Source of the DNA: Paratinospora sagittata
Lineage: Eukaryota > Streptophyta > Magnoliopsida > Ranunculales > Menispermaceae
Direction: 5' to 3'
DNA: 64,000 nt
NCBI GenBank assembly: GCA_035771175.1
Contig: CM069592.1
Span: 42,684,495-42,748,494, forward strand
The notes beneath the pieces are model-generated. The model was not told the origin of the DNA. It saw nothing but the letters and a program-made list of their open reading frames with translations, and made no database searches. A program made the position numbers and the translations under genes. Below, one piece after another: positions 53,179-62,749 of the stretch (its first letter is position 1; every line of letters begins with the position of its first letter).

Positions 53179-53785
53179 TCTACTGTGCAAATGCCAGTTG
53201 CTTAATCTTCATGGATCACTGGTGAGGCCCGTGTGTTCACCTGTAATGTGTTGCTGTAAATAGGAGGGTATATTATTATTTTCCAGCTAGACCACGAGAA
53301 TCTGACTGTTAGAGCAAAATCGGAGTAAGCTGAAATTGTTCTGATGTCATTCAATTGTCTCTATGAGATTGACTTCTCAGCTGTGGTTGCCATTTGCCAC
53401 ACCTTGAAATTCAAGGGAAATTTTGGATCACATGATTGTTGTGCAGGACAGTTTGGTGATAGATTTTGAAGTATAGCAAAGGTAAAACTATTGTAAATCA
53501 AGTTTAATTAACAGATCTTGATGTAACCATTGAGAATTGATGGAGATATGCAGTATTTATTCCAGAGACATGTTAAAGGGAGAAAGAAAATGATAACTGG
53601 TTAACCTTTTGTTTAGGGACGGCGTCTAGTGAACTTTTTGATGTTAAGAGTCTTACTGTGGCAGATTTTTTGCCTTTGAAAAATGTTAATTTTATTGAAA
53701 GATGCCAAGGAAACACTTCTTTCAAGAGATGTGTGTGTCGTAATATACAAATCGCTGCGAACTTTACTAGGTTCAATCAATTCAC
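53179..53785 (+). other. Importin-13-like 3' UTR and downstream flank
   Basis: Non-coding sequence after the importin stop codon. No clear AATAAA was seen, so the transcript end is not located; T-rich and A-rich stretches around 53480-53580 are possible. No other gene is visible. Confidence 0.4.
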
Positions 53786-54200
53786 ATACTATGGGACTTT
53801 CATATGCATATATATGAATGAAATCATGATAATCTTTTCCCTACATGGGCTTTTGTATGCATATACAGAAAAAAATCATAATCTTTTTCTTATATGGGAT
53901 TTCTGTTTTGCACTAAAAAAAAAAAAAAATCATAATCTTTTAGCCTATGTGCAACTTTCGTTTGCATTTATATAAAAAGTTATTATCTTTTTCTTGTAAA
54001 AAAATTTCTTGTTCTTTTTAGTTAAGAGGGACTTTCATTTATATAAATAAAAAAGAAAATCATAATATTTTTTCCCCTGTGTAAGACTTTCTTTAGCATA
54101 TATAAAATTAGAACATTTGCATGCTTATGTAAAAATCACTCATAATTATTTTTTTCACGAGACTAGCATTTGCTTGTATAAAAGTGATTTCATCTTTTTG
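53786..54200. repeat. Degenerate ~50-bp tandem repeat
   Basis: About seven diverged units, each with a GGGACTTTCATTTGCATATA-like half and an AAAATCATAATCTTTTTC-like half. Clearest units are at about 53787-53840, 53841-53890, 53891-53942 and 53943-53993. It lies between the importin 3' end and the antisense LINE. Confidence 0.7.
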
Positions 54201-54239
54201 TTGCCTCAAACTCAAAGTTTTTTTGGAAAGGTAAAGAGG

Positions 54240-56386
54240 GGGAACATCCAGCAAGAACAACTAGCACACTACATCTCGAACTCTCCTAGGCCAAGTAACC
54301 CCAGTTGCATCTTTCCTCAAAATATTGAATAACCCACGGGGAGGGGAAGACAGGATACACACTCTCCGATTGAACTTCAAAGCCTCAGTAGCCAAATAGT
54401 CTGCTGCTCTATTACCTTCTCTGTAAATGTGCTCAACTTGAACTATCCAATCTCTCTGAGGGAGTCTTCTACACTCATTTACCAAGTTGGAAAGGCTAAG
54501 CTGCGGCATACTGTTGCCTTTTAACCAACCAGCCACCATAGCCGAATCTGTTTCGAAAACTATAGAACGATGACCCTCCTCCCAAGCAAGACGTAGGCCA
54601 TGAACAACAGCCCATAATTCAGCTTCAGTTGCAGTACAAGAACCAATATTAGCCACAAACCCTCTCAACCACATACCACGATAGTCACGGAGAAGACCGC
54701 CACCCCCTGCTCGCGATGAAACATTCTTAAGACATCCATCAGTATTAAGCTTAGTCCAACCATGGTTGGGAGCACACCAGCCTACCATCTTTACCCTCTC
54801 TATCAGTCCAGCACCATGGACCGCCACTTTGGCTCGAAAAGCATGAATGATTTCAGCCACTTTTCCTTTAAGCCAAGCCATGCTATACTCAAAGTGAAAA
54901 CGAAGATTACGAAAAGCTAAATTATTCCTCCATTTCCAAAGAGCCCACACGGCAACTGTAAAGTAGGAAGCCCAGTCATAGTCAACATTACAATCATTAA
55001 CGCCAGCAAGATTATGAGCAAGCCAACTTTGGAAATCCAAATTGCTCTGAAGATGATACTCAACTGGCTGCAATAGACGCTTCCATAATTGCACGGCTCT
55101 AGAGCAATTTCGAAAAATATGATCAACATCCTCGATACATCCCACACATTCAATACAGTCAGATGCCATGGTGAAACCCCTTTTCATCCGCTCAGCATTG
55201 CACATGATCTTTCGATGCGTAACCATCCACAAAAAAGTCTTGCATCTTTGAGGAACTTTAAGCTTCCAAATCATCCTCCAAAGGGAAGTAGGATCTCTCA
55301 TAAGAGTTCTAGTAGAAATAGTATAAGCAGAGGTCACCGTTAATATGCCACTCTTAGAAGCTCCCCAACATATGCCATCTGCAACCTCCTCCTCATCCCA
55401 TGAGAGCACAGCAGCAAGTTTATTTTCAACCTCAAAAGGGAGTAAACCTGATAGAGCATTCCAGTCCCACCCTGAACCCTTCACCCAATAGCTTGAGACA
55501 GGCCTATACATCTCCACCAAACTCAAATCCCGCATTTTCATATTGATTAAGGCCACCTCACCTACCCATGTATCAAGCCAAAAAAGAGTGTCCTTACCAT
55601 TACGAACTAGAGCCCGCACTCCGCTACGTAAAATAGGCGAGGCTTTAACAATGCCCCGCCACGCATTGGAAGCCCCCATTCTTAGGCTGCAACCTATCAA
55701 TAGTAGCTTCCCGATGCAGATACTTCATGGAAACAACTCTGACCCAAAAGCTATTCTTATCTATAATTAGTCTCCATCCCAATTTGGCCAAAAAAGTCAA
55801 GTTCATATAAGCCATACTCTTAATGCCAAGACCACCGTCCTCCATAGGTTTGATGATGATTTCCCACTTAATGAGGTTGACGCCCTGCTCTCATTAGACC
55901 CTCCCCATAGAAAACGTCGAACTAATTTATCAATGGTATTACACACCCCTATTGGTAACACCATAGTCTGCATGATGTACACGGGAATAGAGTTAAGCAC
56001 CGATTTAACTAGAACCAATCTACCCGCAAAGGACAAGAATTTTGTCTTCTACCCCTCCAATCGAGTAGTCACTCTCTCAATGATGTACTGAAAGTGAGCA
56101 GGTCAGACCCTCCCATGAATGGAGGGAGCACCAAGATACCGACCCAAGTTGTCCGTAAGGGGAATACCAGAAATAGTAGATATGTCTTGAGCCACCGCAA
56201 GCTCCACATTGTGAGATACAAATATATGAGATTTCTGGTAGTTAACTCTTTGGCCCGAGCACGCACAAAATAAATCCAGGCACTTCATAATAACCTTTAT
56301 CTGCTCTGTAGATGCTTCCGCAAACAAAACCATATCATCAAACTCAAAGTTGATTACATTAGTCGGGGCTTTCGTAATAAAGTTTG
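54240..56386 (-). mobile_element. 5'-truncated L1-type LINE with RNase H
   Basis: An antisense LINE fills most of the intergenic space. Its 3' end lies near 54220-54240 (TTTTTTTGG) and its 5' truncation at about 56386, inside the RT catalytic motif. No target duplication was identified. Confidence 0.88.
54261..56385 (-). pseudogene. LINE ORF2 remnant (RT tail, zf-RVT, RNase H)
   Basis: From 56385 down: FEFDDMVLFAEAS (RT catalytic Asp pair at the truncation edge), QRVNYQKSHIFVSHNVE, GRYLGAPSIHGR, then broken frames with LVRRFLWGG and KLGWRLI. From 55700 an uninterrupted 479-codon frame carries NAWRGIVKASPIL, the zf-RVT VPQRCKTFLWMVTHRKIMC...CIECVGCIEDVDHIFRNC, and an RNase H domain with acidic residues in LNTDGCLK, ATEAELWAV, FETDSAMV and REGNRAADYLA. 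Confidence 0.9.
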
Positions 56387-56503
56387 TTGAAAAATAATAA
56401 TAATAATAAATAAAAAAGAAGAGTTAGGTAGGAGAGTCTCTCCTCTTCACTTCTTACATCCATCCGAAGAAGTTGGTTACCGCAATCGTCGATCTATCTT
56501 TCA
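56387..56503 (+). promoter_or_regulatory. RAD52-like 5' UTR/proximal promoter
   Basis: Only about 117 bp separate the LINE edge from the start codon. It has (AAT)n/AAATAA at 56393-56412, then CT-rich leader-like sequence (GAGAGTCTCTCCTCTTCAC). No TATA box is evident, so the core promoter may lie partly in LINE sequence or be TATA-less. Confidence 0.45.
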
Positions 56504-56826
56504 ATGGCGCTGCAAAACCTGGGCGTGTTTTCGAAATCGATGTTCACAGCATCGGAGTCTAACGAGCTTCTTCCTTTTTGTGTTCAGTGGAGGAGAGGTG
56601 GTAGCAGAGGTGTTTCTTCTTCGTCGTCACTCTTGTTCATCCGGGCTGTCGACAAAAACAACAACAACAGCAACAAGAAGGCTGCTGCTTCGGTTCCCAA
56701 TTCGAATTACGTGGTACCTCTAGACAAATCATCATGCATAACTCGGCCGCTCGCTGAGATCTTGAGGGACCTCAACAAGAGGGTTCCCGACAACATCATT
56801 AAACCCGACTCTAACTTCATCCCCTG
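56504..56826 (+). CDS. RAD52-like exon 1
   Basis: Begins at the first ATG of the frame and ends ...DSNFIP plus TG of a Trp codon before GTCCTT. 107 codons plus 2 nt. Confidence 0.9.
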
Positions 56827-58860
56827 GTCCTTGCTTACTGCTTCCCTTCTCCATTTAATTTACGATCCATCTATTATTGATCGTATAGTTATTGTTTGCT
56901 TTTGTAGCACTTGATCGGGTTACACAGGACCTCTATTTTTTTTTTTTTTTAATATATTTTTTAAGCACTGCAGTACTGGTAACAATTAGTGCTATAAGCG
57001 GCTTCTGAAGCATTAGGCTTTCATGATTGATGGGTTATGTACAAACATTTATATATTAATTGAATTTATCATGGAAAATGCTAATCTAACTTAAAAAAAA
57101 AAAAATACTACTATACATTCATGTCCATTGGATATGTGTGTTTTACCTATTTCAATGTCGGTAATAAATGATCAATGAATGTGAATGTGAAGTTGTACAT
57201 TTAGCTTCTTTTTTTTTTGTAGTTAGATTAGCATTAATGTGTATTTTACTAGCCTTCCTCTAGTAATTCAATGCAACTCAACAAAGCAAGTTTCAACTAT
57301 ATGGGTTCAGATTTCCTACATAAATCTGCTTCCTCCACTTTGCTTATACGGAAGGCCAAGTTTTCAGTTATTTTAGATTTTCATATTCCTCCATTGTTGC
57401 TCTTAATAGTTAGTGCATCACTCTTCTAAAGCTTCTCCTATATAGGAAAGATGAAATTAGTCCAACCTTATAGTTATGATTATCCAAATCAAGAAACTAT
57501 TCTCAACTTTCATTATGAAGAAGTATTCTCCAGCTGCAGAGAGCTAAACAATTTATATTCTGCTCATTTTGCTCCCACATAAACTGTAAAACAGTCTTTT
57601 AAACAACTAGATCCCTGTTACTATTGTGGTAATAATTGAATGATTGTACTGGAACTTGCTCCATTACAATTAAATTGAAAAAAAGATGGAAAGTGGTCTC
57701 CAATGCCCCTATTGATGAGTATCTTTTTACATCATAGATAATTGATTGCACATTATAAGGGCAATCACGAGATATGAATGAGAATTAATGTGCGATTTCT
57801 CACCCATGTATATTTTTTCCAATTGGCTTCTTCGCAAATGTCATTTTGTAGGATTCTCTAACTTGGCCCTTGTTCTCTTTGTTATTTGGATAGGTACCAT
57901 GCGAACCGAATGTTAAGCTTCTATGCCCCAGGTTTGTGGGATTTTCTTCTAGGACAGATAACAATGATAGTATTGACTTGTTTTCTATTTTTTTTTTTCT
58001 TTCCTTTCCTTTATGTTGGCAGACAATACAATTACTACCTTGACCTTTCCCATCAGTTTATTTATTCTTTGGCATTAGTAGGCCATGTCATGCTAGGCAA
58101 GACTCCTTCAACCTCTACTACTCAAATTGGGTAGGTGACTTTGCCGATGATATTGTGCTAATTGATGAAACTAAATCCCGCTTTATCATAATCAATGAAA
58201 TATCTAGGCTTGCCTTTAAGGAGGGAACCCTCTCAAGGCAGATTTTGGGTCCTAGTGGCAACAAAGATATTCAAAAGCTTGTTTGGGTGGAGAAAGGAGC
58301 TTCTTATCTCAAGAAGTTAGGTTATCATTGATCCTATCAATTTTGGGGGAAATTCCCACTTGTTTCATGTGCATTTTCGAAATTCCAATTGGGTAGGAGA
58401 TTCATTGGAAAGAATATTGAAAGATTTTCGGGGGGACAGAGTGGACGGGGATTTGATCTCAAAACCTAATTAGAAAGGAAATTTGAACTTTGGATGTCAA
58501 AAACATTGAGCGATGAGGCATTGGTGAAAAAGTGGTTGTGGAGAATTCTATTATGGTCAATATGGCACCTCCATGTTTTTAGTATGTTTTCATGCTTTGC
58601 ATCCATGTGGACTCATCATTGATCTCTTTAGCAAATGGTTTTGACCTTCATTTTTTCTTTCTTTGTGTGTTTTTCATTTAACTTTTATGTTTTTATTTGT
58701 CGTATTTTTTCTTATCTCTCTAGATTGCGACAAATTGGGTTTCTTGAGTATTGTGCATCTTTTAGCAGGTTGGTGTGGAGAAATACGTGATGTCCTATTC
58801 TCTGACAGTGGCAATGTGACAGTGGTGTATCGTGTCAAAATACGTGGTTCTGATGGAGAG
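56504..58860 (+). CDS. RAD52-like organellar single-strand annealing protein (3'-partial)
   Basis: Plant RAD52-like proteins bind single-stranded DNA and promote strand annealing and recombination-dependent repair, mostly in mitochondria and chloroplasts. Exons 56504-56826, 57894-57931 and 58769-58860 join in frame to 151 codons. The start MALQNLGVFSKSMF and the Ser-rich, Arg-containing N-terminus up to about LLFIRAVDK look like a transit peptide, probably plastid (RAD52-2 type), judged by resemblance only. The conserved core has SVPNSNYVVPLDKSSC, RPLAEILRDLNKRVPDNIIK, FIPWYHANRMLSFYAPGWCG and VTVVYRVKIRGSDGE. The rest of the family core (the HRESTG region and after) was not found in the window, so the third intron exceeds 5.1 kb. 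Confidence 0.9.
56827..57893 (+). other. RAD52-like intron 1
   Basis: 1067 bp. T run at 56937-56951. A decayed RTE 3' fragment (minus strand) lies at about 57265-57480, with CAACTCAACAAAGC and CTGCTTCCTCCACTTTGC. Confidence 0.5.
57894..57931 (+). CDS. RAD52-like exon 2 (38 bp)
   Basis: Acceptor TTGGATAG, donor GTTTGT. A micro-exon encoding (W)YHANRMLSFYAP plus the first base of Gly. Too short for ORF finding but exactly in phase with both neighbours. Confidence 0.88.
57932..58768 (+). other. RAD52-like intron 2
   Basis: 837 bp. About 58133-58190 encodes VGDFADDIVLIDETKS on the plus strand, a short RTE reverse-transcriptase relic. Following sequence to about 58550 may be decayed LINE (KWLWRI-like codons). 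Confidence 0.55.
58769..58860 (+). CDS. RAD52-like exon 3
   Basis: Acceptor TTTTAGCAG, donor GTGTGC. Encodes GWCGEIRDVLFSDSGN then VTVVYRVKIRGSDGE. Phase 0 at its end. Confidence 0.9.
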
Positions 58861-59642
58861 GTGTGCCTTCACTTTCTAGTTTAGTGATCTTTCTCCTGAT
58901 ATATTTTTGCTATTTACATTTATTATAAATATTGCTCGATTTTGATATCTATAGTCCGCAATTCCTAATACCATGTGGTGATATTAGAATTGATTATGGA
59001 TTGTTGAGGTAATTAAACAACAGAGACTGGCACTTCCCATTTCTCTAGTGAACAATATAGCTTGTGTGTGTTCTTTCTACTTGTTTGATAGTGCTTATTT
59101 TGGCCAAATTCCTTATTGTGTTTACTTGTTGTAGTCGTGGTAGCTCCGTTTCCCTTTTTTATTTTGAAATTTATAAATGAAAACAACCTCTCCAAGTTGT
59201 TGAGGTAAGGATATGTACACCATTCCTTCCCCAAACCTCACAATGGTGGGAATCTCATGCACTAGGTTCACCCTTTTAATCATTTTATCTTCATGAAAAT
59301 TATCTCATATACTAAATACAAATAATTGAGAAGTAATTTGTTTCCTTTTTAATGGCGTTGTGAGAAAACCGTCCTAGACTCCTAAGTAGTTTTATCACAC
59401 CACCAATTTGAAGAATAGGGCTTGATGAGAATAGTGGTTGGGGAGGGTGGGGAGGATGGGGCAATATCAGAAGGTGTTACCCTCATCTTCGTTGTCCTTT
59501 TCAAAAACAGCAACAAAAAAAAGAAGTTTGATTATTTGGGAAGGCCGGTGATGTGAGAAAGAAACCGTGAATGACAATTAGGTGTCATAGAACTAAAAGA
59601 AATATAGATGGAGTCTCACTTCAATTTGTGCAACCTTTTCTT
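58861..59642 (+). other. Start of RAD52-like intron 3
   Basis: Apart from the SINE fragment, nothing recognised. No exon carrying the next conserved RAD52 block was seen. Confidence 0.45.
59165..59278 (+). mobile_element. Au-like SINE 3' fragment
   Basis: AAACAACCTCTCCAAGTTG, GTAAGGATATGTACACC, TTCCCCAAACCTCACAATGG and TCATGCACTAGG follow the Au 3'-half order. Confidence 0.55.
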
Positions 59643-59929
59643 AGGGTCTGCTTGATAACAAGGAAATTTCTTATTTTCTCTTGAAAATATCATATTTTCA
59701 AAGAAAATAAGAAAATAAGAAAATTGTATGTTTGATTGCCAACATATTTTTCGAGAAAAAAAATTCTTGACCCCTTATTTTCTCACCTATAAAGATATAT
59801 ATATATATATATATATTTATATTTTTGATTGTGATCATGCTCATTTTCAATGTAATCTCTTACTTTTTCATCTTTTTTACTTCATATGAGTGTGAGTAAT
59901 GTTAAGTTAGAGGTTTGGAGAGCGGTTTT

Positions 59930-60770
59930 AGAATTTATAGGGACTGAGACTGAATACATTAAATGTTCGTGGAAGAAGAAATACTGAATCATAGATGAAG
60001 AGAGAGTGAAAATTGAAAGCCAAGAAATAATAAAGAATGAAAAAATTTAGGTATTTTGGTTCAATTTCTTAGCAAGAGGGAGAAATAGGTGAGGATGTGA
60101 ACCATAGAGTTAAAGTAGGATGGTTTAAGTGGAGGAGTACTTGTGAAGTATTATGGTTGATGCAAGTGTAGCATTCCTGATGCTACTTTTTCCTGTACTC
60201 TTTATTTAGCATTAATACAATTGAGTCTTTGTTTCTGCTTAAAAAAAAAGAAAAAGTATTATGGTAGATGCATCCTATTCAAGTAGAAAGGAAACTTTTA
60301 TGAGACTGATATGAGGCCAGCCATGCTCAATGGAACAAAAATGTTGGGCAATAAAGATATAACATGTTTGCAAATTAAGTGCAATGAAAATGCGAATGTT
60401 GAGATGGATGTGGTAAAACGTTGAAAGAAAAAAATTAAGAATAAACATATTGGAGAAATGTCAGGAATAGTCTCAATTGGAAATAAAACGAGAAAAACGA
60501 TTAAGATGGCTTGGAGACATACAACAAAGACCTTCGGATGTGCCAGTAAGGAAGAGTGACCTAGTGATAATCCACAATAATGATAGGATAAAGAAAGATC
60601 TAAAATTAAAAGGATAAAGATAATTAAGAAATATGTAACTATTGTAATAAAAATATCGACTTAGCTCTTGATAGAATGAAGTGGAAGAATCGGATTCATG
60701 TACGCATCCCCATATATTTAGACAAATAATTTGTTTTGTTGAGTTGAGTTGTATGAGTATGAAAAACGTT
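59930..60770 (+). mobile_element. RTE-type LINE remnant
   Basis: The sense strand shows [18 protein letters not shown]-like codons (empty of the MITE found in other copies), HRVKVGWFKWRSTCEVLW, ARPAMLNGTKMLGNKD and LEIKREKRLRWLGDIQQRP. It ends TTGTTTTGTTGAGTTGAGTT near 60750. A 91-bp retroposed tail interrupts it at 60165-60255. Confidence 0.75.
60165..60255 (+). mobile_element. 91-bp LINE tail inserted in RTE
   Basis: Flanked by a 17-bp target duplication, GTATTATGGTTGATGCA at 60148-60164 and GTATTATGGTAGATGCA at 60256-60272, one mismatch. Ends in an A-rich tail. Confidence 0.82.
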
Positions 60771-60872
60771 TTCTCATGTGCAATCAAATAGTCATGAGAA
60801 AATTCTCTTAAGAAATTATTTCTTGAAAACTAAATTTTATCGATAACTTTTCAATGCTATCAAATAGGCCCT

Positions 60873-61758
60873 TATGGATTTTCCGTATAATTGAGTAGAA
60901 GCACCAAAAGACAAATCTCAACCAAACAAGTAAGAAGAGGAGAACCAAAAAAGTCAAAACAATTTCATTTAGCCAAGATTGATGTGATTTCTGATGTAGA
61001 AAGAAGATTTACTTTACATGCACACAATTGCTAGAAAGAAGAACTGAAAACAAATAAAAGAAGAAACAAAGTTATATATATTCTCTCAAAGTTGATGAAA
61101 TTGGGATAGTGAAAAAGAAAAAAAAAAACAAAACAAAAGGGTAGAAGAGGTGAATGGTGTTGCAAAGAGAGAGATGGGGCCTTCTTAGGCTTTGCTTTTG
61201 TTTTTATTATTTTAGTCTATTTTTATTTTGTTTTTTAAGAAACAAGATGATGATGCTAAGCGGGAGGCACTCATGAGGGACCTTTCCTTTTTGGTGATGC
61301 TATGAGAATGCTTATTGGGAGGGTGTTCTCACAATGTCATTTAAAAAAAAAAAAAAAAAAAGAAAAAAGAAAAAATCAATCTACTGTAGATTGCAAATTA
61401 CTTATCACTTTTTGGTTTGGTATGTTGCAATAAGTTGTGAAATAATCTTTTCTCATTACCCTTTGCCCTTCTCTTTTCAACTTGTTTAATATATGGCCTT
61501 AAGCAAGAAAGATCAACCAAGATTTCATGAACATCATGCTATATTTTTCTCTTAATATCGATCTTTAATCTTATGATCAATCTTTCAAAAAAACTGAACA
61601 CACTTATGGAACTCCACATGTTATGACTGATTGTACAACACCATCGTCAATGATTGATCTACAACTAGTCTTGATTGATTAGACAACAGTTTCAAGAAAT
61701 CAAAAACTTAAATGACATTGGAATTGCTAATATTAGAACTTTGCAGTTTTGTCTTTTA
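60873..61758 (+). other. RAD52-like intron 3, nothing recognised
   Basis: AT-rich with A runs near 61105 and 61341-61370. No repeat or ORF identified. Confidence 0.4.
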
Positions 61759-61775
61759 TTATGTTTATTAGTGTC

Positions 61776-61814
61776 AACTTTACTCAACTTAACTAAGCCT
61801 TTTCCCAACTACAG
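61776..61814 (-). mobile_element. 39-bp RTE 3'-end insertion
   Basis: Contains only the RTE terminus (plus-strand view CTCAACTTAACTAAGCC then TTTTCCCAACTA), flanked by a perfect 17-bp target duplication TTATGTTTATTAGTGTC at 61759-61775 and 61815-61831. Confidence 0.88.
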
Positions 61815-61878
61815 TTATGTTTATTAGTGTCTTGGAAGTAAATAAGAAATTGGTTTATGATGTTTATTATTTATGATA

Positions 61879-62068
61879 GATATGGGCAAGAAGGGAGCCT
61901 TCGTGCAATGGTAAGAATTGTCACCATGTGACCTTGTGGTCATGGCTTCGAGTCTTAGAAATAGTCTCCTGCGATGCAGGGCAAGGCGGCACCGTACAAT
62001 AAATCTAAAATGGTTTGAGCTCTCTCTGGACCTTGCATATGTGGGAGCTTTGTGCACTTGGCTGTCCT
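61879..62068 (+). mobile_element. Au-like SINE, near full length
   Basis: TCGTGCAATGGTAAGAATTG (A-box region), GGCTTCGAGTCTT (B-box), AAATAGTCTCCTGCGATGCA, GTACAATAAATC, GACCTTGCATATGTGGGAGC and GTGCACTTGGCTGTCC follow the Au SINE order. A 9-bp target duplication TTTATGATA lies at 61870-61878 and 62069-62077. Confidence 0.82.
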
Positions 62069-62077
62069 TTTATGATA

Positions 62078-62749
62078 CATGCAGGTTTGGTGCTTTGGTT
62101 TAAGGCTGGAGTTGTTGAGTTGGGGTGTGCACTGGCTAGTTTAGGTCAGTTTTGACCAAAAAATTGAGCCGACCCAATGTCATCAGGTTACCAAAGCCTA
62201 GAACCAAGACTGACCCAGTGAAATATTTAATTACATGACACTCAATCAAACTGATTGCTAGGTTGGATTGAGTTAATATCAAAGTAACAAATTCATCATA
62301 AAAACTAAAAGAAAATAAGTATTATAAGTACGTAAGAAAGGTAAGGTGCATAACAATGGGTTAGGCTCTTAAAAACTTGAGTGAAGATGATGAGAAGGGG
62401 TGAGGTGGGATTGGGGTTAAGATTGGGTGTACTCGATCTCTGACCTCGACATTTTGGGTGGTTATAGTTAATCACCTCAATAACCCTCCATAAGGGCAAT
62501 AACTTGACCCAACCACACATTTTTTAATTGGATTGGTTGCGTTGCTTGGGTCATAGGGTTTGACACACATTCCTATTGGTAAGTGTAGGAGTTATATAAG
62601 GAGCAATTCCAAAGTAATAAACAAAGACCTATTTGTGCCTAAATGGGATTTGTCATTGATTGGTTGTAGTAATATGTAATAGGGTCCATAAAAGCCTGTT
62701 AAAGTTAATTCTTATAGGTATTCTAAATTTCCTATTTATTTTATTTATT
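62078..62749 (+). other. RAD52-like intron 3, nothing recognised
   Basis: No coding or clear repeat structure. Confidence 0.4.

Larger units (their letters stand above)
59643..60872. mobile_element. Candidate DNA transposon/MITE holding an RTE insertion
   Basis: Imperfect terminal inverted repeats, AGGGTCTGCTTGATAACA at the left and ATGCTATCAAATAGGCCCT at the right. The interior is mostly RTE sequence. No target duplication found; class uncertain. Confidence 0.4.
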
